Below, piece by piece: positions 6,667-10,627 of a DNA stretch of 10,627 bases. The position numbers and the translations under genes are program-made. The DNA is from Bryobacterales bacterium. GTDB taxonomy: Bacteria > Acidobacteriota > Terriglobia > Bryobacterales > Bryobacteraceae. The notes below the pieces were generated by a model. That model ran no database searches. It was not told the DNA's origin and saw only the letters and a list, made by a program, of their open reading frames with translations. The stretch covers positions 1-10,627 of the forward strand of contig SHUN01000052.1 in assembly GCA_009697495.1 (NCBI GenBank). The letters run 5' to 3'. The stretch's first letter is position 1. Every line of letters starts with the position of its first letter.

Positions 6667-7548
6667 TTAAAGAACCAGCATCGGGTGGTACAAATTCGGC
6701 AGCCGCATCTCGCCAATCGCCACTAATTCGCCTTCCGCATCCAACGCTCGCACGAACGGGGCTCCATTGCGAACGCGAAACGGCGAAACATGGAAGTCGC
6801 GGCCCTGGCGGATCAGCGTCGCCGTCGCCAGGTCCACGCGTTCGGCTGGAAAGTCCGGCAACAGCTCCGCGGCCGGCACCACCGCTTCGGCAAACCGGCC
6901 CTGCGCCGCCAGTTCGGCTAAGTCTTCCAGCGTCCGCGCCTGCTCTATCGTGAAGGACCCCGCCCGCGTGCGCCGTAGCGCCGATAAATGCGCGCCGCAG
7001 CCCAGCTTTTGCCCCAATTCATGCGCAATCGCCCGCACGTAGGTTCCGGATGAACAATGCACGCGCATCCGCGCCACAGCGCCTTCGCAAAACGTGAGTT
7101 CCAACGAAAACACGGTCACCGGCACCGCCGCCAGCTCCACAGATTTGTTCTTCCGCTCAAGTTTATACGCTGGAACGCCGTCGACTTTCTTGGCCGACAC
7201 CGGCGGCGGCGTCTGCATGAAATCACCGCGGAACGCTTCCAGCGCCCGATCCACTTCGCCCGCGTCCAGTGTCACCGCGACGGATTCCGTGATCGAGTAC
7301 CCTTCCGAATCATAGGTGTTCGTCGCGAACCCAAACCGCACTTCGGCCTCATAGACTTTGTCGGCCTTCATCATAAACTGCGACAGGCGCGTTGCCCGGT
7401 TCAGCACCAGCGGCAGCACCCCCGTCGCCAGCGGATCCAGCGTGCCCAAATGGCCCACCCGGCGCGTCCCGGCGATGCGCCGCATTTTTCCAACGACATC
7501 GTGAGAAGTCCACGAACTGGGCTTATCAACAACTATGACTCCGTCCAT
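6667..7548 (-). CDS. truB: tRNA pseudouridine(55) synthase
   Basis: This 293-residue TruB isomerises U55 in the T-loop of tRNAs. The N-terminal MDGVIVVDKPSSWTSHDVV (1-19) is the standard opening. GHLGTLDPLATGVLPL (32-47) holds the catalytic Asp38. KVYEAEVRFG (64-73), the TPPPVSAKKVDG...AYKLER region (113-132) and CSSGTYVRAIAHELG (165-179) follow. A C-terminal TruB_C-type domain runs from about 210. The ATG at 7548 is fixed by an in-frame TGA two codons upstream. AGGAG directly touches the ATG, an unusually short spacing; pairing with AAAGG leaves only two bases. Its common neighbours rbfA, infB and ribF are absent. It is convergent with glmU and divergent from the ABC exporter across 41 bp. 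Confidence 0.97.
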   Translation of the reverse strand: MDGVIVVDKPSSWTSHDVVGKMRRIAGTRRVGHLGTLDPLATGVLPLVLNRATRLSQFMMKADKVYEAEVRFGFATNTYDSEGYSITESVAVTLDAGEVDRALEAFRGDFMQTPPPVSAKKVDGVPAYKLERKNKSVELAAVPVTVFSLELTFCEGAVARMRVHCSSGTYVRAIAHELGQKLGCGAHLSALRRTRAGSFTIEQARTLEDLAELAAQGRFAEAVVPAAELLPDFPAERVDLATATLIRQGRDFHVSPFRVRNGAPFVRALDAEGELVAIGEMRLPNLYHPMLVL

Positions 7549-7589
7549 CTCCTTTCAGAGTAACAGCCACAGGCTCTAAAATAGAAAAA
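7549..7589. promoter_or_regulatory. 41-bp divergent gap between truB and the ABC exporter
   Basis: Both genes start outward from this short gap, so it must hold at least part of two promoters unless transcripts begin inside the opposite gene. The plus strand has TAAAAT (7577-7582), a fair -10 hexamer only 7 bp before the GTG start, which would give a nearly leaderless message. No matching -35 is clear. The truB ribosome-binding site abuts its ATG. Confidence 0.35.
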
Positions 7590-9440
7590 GTGCAGGCCGA
7601 CGAACCCATTGGCAAACTCTACGACGGTCGCATGTTGCGCCGGCTGGCCGTTTATTTGAAGCCCTACAAGGGCAGCGTCGCCGTTACGCTTTTCCTGGTC
7701 GCGCTCCATGGGCTTTTCGATTCCCTCGGCCCGCTGCTCACCCGCTACGCCGTCGACCGTTATTTCACGCACGCTCCGGTGGCCGATCTCCCCTTCCCGC
7801 TGCCCGCGGACCCCTATCGCGGCCTCACGCTGCTGTCCATTGCCTTTCTCTCGCTCGTCATTCTCACCCTGCTTACCGAGTTCGGCCAAACGCTGCTCAT
7901 GAACCGCACCGGCCAGCGCGCCATGTTCGATCTCCGCCGCGATCTGATGGCCCAACTGCACCGCCTCGACATCGCCTACTTCGACCGCACGCCCGTAGGC
8001 CGCATCGTCACCCGCGTCACCAGCGATGTCGACATGCTCAATGAGCTTTTTTCCTCCGGCTTCGTCGCCATTTTCGGCGACCTGCTGATGCTCCTCTGGC
8101 TCCTCGTCATTCTGTTCTCCCTCAGCCCCGGCATGACGCTCATCGTCCTTCTGGCCACGCCCCTCGTCTTCGCCGCCACCATGCGCTTCCGCTCGGAAGC
8201 CGCCAGTTCCAACCGCCGCATCCGCACCGCTGTCGCCCGCATCAACGCGTTCCTGCAGGAGCACCTCAACGGTATCGCCATCGTCCAACTCTTTAACCGC
8301 GAAGAGCGCAGCCGGCAGGATTTCGCCCGCATTAACCGCGAACACACCGATGCTTATAAAGACTCCATTCACGCCTACGGCTGGTTCTATCCGGTGGTGG
8401 AATTCCTCAGCATGCTGGCCTTGGCCGGGCTGCTGGTTTACGGCGGATATTCCGTCCCCACCGGCGAGGCTTCCATCGGCACCGTCGTCGCCTTCTTCCA
8501 ATACGCCCTCCGCTTCTTTCGTCCCATTCAGGACCTGAGCGAAAAGTACAACGTGCTGCAAGCCGCCGCCGCCGCCGCCGAACGCATCTTCCAACTGCTC
8601 GACACGCAGCCCGCCATTCACGCGCCCGCCCGGCCGCAACCCATACCGGCGGACCACACCATCACGTTTGAAAACGTCTGGTTCGCGTATAACAACGAGG
8701 AGTGGGTCCTCCGCGATATCAACTTCACCATTCGCCCCGGCGAAACCGTCGCCATCGTCGGCCATACCGGCGCAGGCAAAACGACACTCACGAATCTGCT
8801 GCTGCGATTCTATGATGTGCAGCGCGGCCGGATTCTCCTCGGCGGCATCGACATTCGCGCGTTCCGTCCCGACGATCTACGCGGCCTTTTCAGCATCGTC
8901 TTGCAGGACCCGTGGCTCTTCACCGGTGACATTCGGTCGAACATTACTCTCGGCACGCCCGGCCTCACCGAAGCGCAGATCCGCCAAGCCGCCCAGCGCG
9001 TCAACGTATTGGAGTTCATCGATTCCCTGCCCGCCGGACTGAGTGAGCCCGTCGCCGAGCGCGGCGCCAACTTCTCCACCGGTCAGAAACAGCTCATCAG
9101 CTTCGCCCGCGCGCTGGTGCATGAGCCGCGCGTGTTGATCCTCGACGAGGCGACCTCGAGCGTGGACACGGAAACCGAACTTCGCATTCGCGACGCGCAG
9201 CGCGAACTGCTGGCGGGCCGCACCGCCATCGTCATCGCCCATCGGCTTTCAACGATTCAATCGGCAACGCGGATTATGGCGTTTCATAAGGGGCAACTTC
9301 AGGAAGCCGGGACCCACGCCGAACTGATTGCGCGGCGCGGGATTTATTGGCGGCTTTATGAGTTGCAGTACGCGGTTAGTCAGCCGCGAGATGGGGGTAC
9401 AGAACGATGCGAAACGTCCCCGCCGCGAACGGGGAACTAA
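7590..9440 (+). CDS. ABC exporter, fused transmembrane and ATPase domains (MsbA/MdlB-like)
   Basis: This 616-residue half-transporter has a transmembrane domain at about 20-315, with hydrophobic segments near 29-51, 80-98, 155-176, 180-197, 268-287 and 295-310. The ATPase follows at about 356-590: A-loop aromatic in WFAYN (364-368), Walker A GHTGAGKT (391-398), Q-loop VLQDPWLF (437-444), signature FSTGQKQ (495-501), Walker B VLILDEATSSVD (515-526), H-loop AHRLS (550-554). The signature is FSTGQ instead of LSGGQ, a variant seen in MdlB/YheH-type heterodimeric exporters. Both catalytic Glu520 and His551 are present. The substrate cannot be told; lipid or drug export is typical. The GTG start (7590) keeps the N-terminal GKLYDGRMLRRL stretch, which such exporters often have; ATG 7632 is the alternative. 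No partner half-transporter adjoins it. Confidence 0.94.
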   Translation: MQADEPIGKLYDGRMLRRLAVYLKPYKGSVAVTLFLVALHGLFDSLGPLLTRYAVDRYFTHAPVADLPFPLPADPYRGLTLLSIAFLSLVILTLLTEFGQTLLMNRTGQRAMFDLRRDLMAQLHRLDIAYFDRTPVGRIVTRVTSDVDMLNELFSSGFVAIFGDLLMLLWLLVILFSLSPGMTLIVLLATPLVFAATMRFRSEAASSNRRIRTAVARINAFLQEHLNGIAIVQLFNREERSRQDFARINREHTDAYKDSIHAYGWFYPVVEFLSMLALAGLLVYGGYSVPTGEASIGTVVAFFQYALRFFRPIQDLSEKYNVLQAAAAAAERIFQLLDTQPAIHAPARPQPIPADHTITFENVWFAYNNEEWVLRDINFTIRPGETVAIVGHTGAGKTTLTNLLLRFYDVQRGRILLGGIDIRAFRPDDLRGLFSIVLQDPWLFTGDIRSNITLGTPGLTEAQIRQAAQRVNVLEFIDSLPAGLSEPVAERGANFSTGQKQLISFARALVHEPRVLILDEATSSVDTETELRIRDAQRELLAGRTAIVIAHRLSTIQSATRIMAFHKGQLQEAGTHAELIARRGIYWRLYELQYAVSQPRDGGTERCETSPPRTGN

Positions 9441-9487
9441 CAGGCCCAACTACAACCCGCCCAACGCCGCGGGTGCTTAACGGTTTC

Positions 9488-9509
9488 GGTGATTCCGGCC
9501 GGAATCACC
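9488..9509. repeat. Perfect 22-bp palindrome
   Basis: The left arm GGTGATTCCGG is followed directly by its exact reverse complement CCGGAATCACC, with no spacer and no mismatch. It lies 48 bp past the exporter stop. A hairpin with 9-bp arms and a CCGG loop is possible. The following bases (CTGTTGAAAA) lack a T-run, so it is not a standard terminator; a protein-binding site or mobile-element relic is as likely. Confidence 0.85.
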
Positions 9510-9566
9510 CTGTTGAAAACGCGATCCAGGTTGTTGATTCCACGACACCAGCCATACGCACCTTCA

Positions 9567-9590
9567 TTTTTTTGGTGGGCCGCAGGCCCA
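9567..9590. other. T7 run followed by a 6-bp hairpin
   Basis: Seven T residues (9567-9573) are followed by TGGGCC (9576-9581), the loop GCA, and GGCCCA (9585-9590). The order is reversed from a plus-strand terminator, and on the minus strand the hairpin is followed by A7, so it does not fit a terminator in either direction. Confidence 0.45.
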
Positions 9591-9594
9591 TGGA

Positions 9595-9619
9595 CCCTCC
9601 CTGACGGCGAGTGCCTCGG
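9595..9619 (+). repeat. Decayed copy of the dispersed intergenic repeat
   Basis: CTCCCTGACGG (9597-9607) is identical to the 6621-6645 copy read on the other strand, and CTCGG recurs at 9615-9619 at nearly the same distance. The bases between have diverged (CGAGTGC against TCGCGG). The bases after it, AAACGG (9620-9625), resemble the junction AAACG at the birA copy. Confidence 0.55.
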
Positions 9620-9656
9620 AAACGGTCGCCTTGATTCCGAAAGAGTTACTGAGCCG

Positions 9657-9693
9657 GTAGAGTAGGAGGGGGATGTAACTCGCCCCTCCCCTC
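9657..9693 (-). ncRNA. Group II intron domain VI with bulged branch-point A
   Basis: Read on the minus strand, GAG (9693-9691) pairs with CTC (9662-9660), G9690 makes a wobble with T9664, and GGAGGGG (9689-9683) pairs perfectly with CCCCTCC (9671-9665). The loop is about 11 bases. A9663 is left unpaired between the two helices and lies seven bases from the 3' end at 9657, exactly where a group II branch point belongs. Confidence 0.85.
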
Positions 9694-9696
9694 GTC

Positions 9697-9729
<33 letters not shown>

Positions 9730-9745
9730 TCCAGAACAGGTCGCC

Positions 9746-10442
9746 TCAGGCATGCACAGGCCCTGCGGACGTTCGCTGGTTCAGCAACACCAGTCCAAAT
9801 TGCTGGATATGCTCATACCATCCAACGCCGCGCGGAGGGCGATACGGCCGTTGACTGCGCCACCCCAAGTGCTGAATCAAGCGGCCACGAACGAACCAAT
9901 CGATTTCCCACCAGCGGGTAGCCGTAGCTGAAGTAGCTTGCCCAGCCTTCCAGTTGCCGGTTGAGCCGGGCAGTCAGCTCCGGCAGCGGAGTGTGGCTCT
10001 GATGAACATCGGTCATCTCGCGCAACTCCTTCCGCTCCCGGGCGATCGCCTTCTTCGACGGCAGCACATTCAGATATGTTTTGTTCCGGCGTCCCTTGCG
10101 GTCCCGGTCATACCGAAACGTGTATCCCAGAAAATCCAGGCTCTCCTTCTTCACATCCACCACACGCGTTTTTTCGCGGTTGATCTCCAGTCCGAACGTC
10201 CCTTCCAGCTTCGATTCCACGTACGCGGTCAGTTCCGGCGTCCATTCCCGCGCCAGGAGCACCATATCGTGGGCATACCGCACCCACTTGGCTCCCGCCC
10301 AGCGCACCGGACCTTGCGGCCCGTGGAACAGCGCGTCAAACCAGTGCAAATACAGATTCGCCAGCAGCGGAGAAATCACTCCCCCTTGCCGCGTCCCCTT
10401 CTCGTTCCTGATCCACTTTCCGTTTCCTTCGGCGCTCGCCAA
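9746..10442 (-). pseudogene. Group II intron reverse transcriptase/maturase, truncated, frameshifted, active site mutated
   Basis: The fragment begins around KWIRNEKGTRQGGVISPLLA, the RT4 block of intron-encoded reverse transcriptases. It continues through RYAHDMVLLAR (RT5), LEINREKTRVVD (RT6), SLDFLGYTFRYDRD (RT7) and the maturase domain (LNRQLEGWASYFSYGYP). The catalytic YADD reads YAHD: codon CAC at 10271-10269 replaces an Asp. After SYGYPLVG the frame runs off-family and stops at 9813. One base later the proper family sequence resumes (EIDWFVRGRLIQHL, RSQRPYRPPRGV, YEHIQQFGLV) and ends at TGA 9748-9746. A single extra base near 9905-9914 (or two lost) explains this. RT0-RT3 are missing, and an in-frame stop lies upstream. 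No endonuclease domain follows. This is a dead gene; the only start in frame is a TTG at 10442. Confidence 0.9.
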
Positions 10443-10451
10443 ATCTGCCCC

Positions 10452-10560
10452 ATTATGTTGTGCTCTACATAATAGGTCTTATGTTGAGTTCCGGATTATG
10501 TTGAGTACAAGCGGCGAACCCGCATAGGGCGGGCGTTTGTTGGTGAACTGCTCAACATAA
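10452..10560. repeat. Cluster of TTATGTTGAG sites at the edge of a second mobile element
   Basis: TTATGTTGAG occurs exactly at 10479-10488 and 10496-10505 (17-bp period) and inverted at 10551-10560. ATTATGT (10452-10458) and ACATAAT (10467-10473) form an inverted pair around an 8-bp spacer. The cluster starts where the reverse transcriptase homology ends. Such crowded 10-bp sites resemble recombinase-binding sites at the ends of tyrosine-recombinase elements (for example recombinase-in-trio elements); that assignment is inference from pattern only. Confidence 0.55.
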
Positions 10561-10622
10561 TCGCGCAACTCGGCGCGCACTCGGGCGGGATGGCGGCGAG
10601 CCTGTCCGCGATCACCCGTCGG
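10479..10622 (-). CDS. Possible C-terminal fragment of a mobile-element protein
   Basis: A minus-strand frame of 47 codons opens after a TAG at 10625-10623 and ends with TAA at 10481-10479. It reads as a basic, amphipathic segment (RRHPARVRAELRDYVEQFT) and then PPYAGSPLVLNIIRNST. Its stop codon is made by one TTATGTTGAG site, read in reverse. If the cluster at 10452-10560 is an element end, this would be the tail of its last gene. There is no ATG, another minus-strand frame and one plus-strand frame are also open to the window edge, and I recognise no family. Coding status is doubtful. Confidence 0.2.
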   Translation of the reverse strand, partial: PTGDRGQARRHPARVRAELRDYVEQFTNKRPPYAGSPLVLNIIRNST

Positions 10623-10627
10623 CTACA

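Larger units (their letters stand above)
9441..9656. other. Gene-free stretch between the exporter and the group II intron
   Basis: I see no credible gene in these 216 bp. The stretch holds a perfect 22-bp palindrome (9488-9509), a T7 run followed by a small GC hairpin (9567-9590) and a decayed dispersed-repeat copy (9595-9619). Neither hairpin is followed by a U-run on either strand, so no intrinsic terminator is supported for the exporter gene. The bases at 9656 and below are the 3' exon side of the intron insertion. Confidence 0.6.

Noticed and set aside
7533..8765. A 410-codon minus-strand open frame opposite the exporter
   Set aside because: It is a glycine/glutamate/alanine-rich shadow of the exporter gene, whose plus-strand frame has all ABC motifs.
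9567..9590. Intrinsic terminator for the exporter
   Set aside because: The T-run precedes the hairpin on the plus strand and is an A-run after it on the minus strand, so neither strand has hairpin followed by U-run.
9407..9604. A 65-codon plus-strand frame after the exporter
   Set aside because: It starts inside the exporter gene, reads through the palindrome and hairpins, and has no recognisable motif.
9746..10442. Possible defence-type or retron/DGR reverse transcriptase
   Set aside because: Maturase motifs and the adjoining domains V and VI show it is an intron-encoded protein, and the active site is mutated.
9954..10527. Plus-strand frames of 148-172 codons opposite the reverse transcriptase
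   Set aside because: Shadows of the minus-strand reverse transcriptase, which has clear RT4-RT7 and maturase motifs despite its frameshift.

Overview
The window is GC-rich chromosomal DNA from a Gram-negative-like bacterium. Gene content, protein style and a short dispersed repeat of the form CTGACGGTCGCGGCTCGG suggest the Acidobacteriota (Solibacter/Bryobacter-like lineages). That assignment is inference, because no search could be run. Most of the window is housekeeping; only the right end (about 9.44-10.63 kb) is accessory.

Left block (1-3373, all +): the last codons of valS, then nadC (NAD synthesis), birA (biotin ligase without a DNA-binding domain), a short tandem repeat, coaX (type III pantothenate kinase, CoA synthesis) and a conserved protein of unknown function. 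valS/nadC are 2 bp apart, nadC/birA overlap (ATGA) and coaX/unknown overlap (ATGA), so this looks like one cofactor-metabolism operon interrupted only by the repeat.

Middle block (3446-6473, all +): a small TPR protein with three exact copies of the six-residue unit ISKPTP, then glmR/yvcK (CofD/YvcK family) and glmU, packed tightly. GlmR is a UDP-GlcNAc-binding regulator of carbon flow into cell-wall precursors in Firmicutes, and GlmU makes UDP-GlcNAc, so the pairing has a direct metabolic logic. Convergent to glmU are a probable 41-residue lipoprotein and truB (tRNA pseudouridine-55 synthase). Divergent from truB is a full-length ABC exporter (TMD-NBD).

Right end (9441-10627): after a gene-poor stretch with a perfect 22-bp palindrome and a decayed copy of the dispersed repeat lies the 3' half of a group II intron on the minus strand. 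Domains V and VI are well preserved, including a bulged branch-point A, but its reverse transcriptase is dead: YADD has become YAHD, there is a frameshift near the C-terminus, and the N-terminal half is missing. The break point is followed by a cluster of TTATGTTGAG sites in direct and inverted orientation, which looks like the end of a second mobile element, possibly of a tyrosine-recombinase type, running out of the window.

No defence system, CRISPR array, rRNA or tRNA gene was seen. The observations most worth a second look are the nested intron/mobile-element junction, the dispersed intergenic repeat that supplies the birA stop codon, the tiny lipoprotein between glmU and truB, and the TPR-glmR-glmU arrangement.
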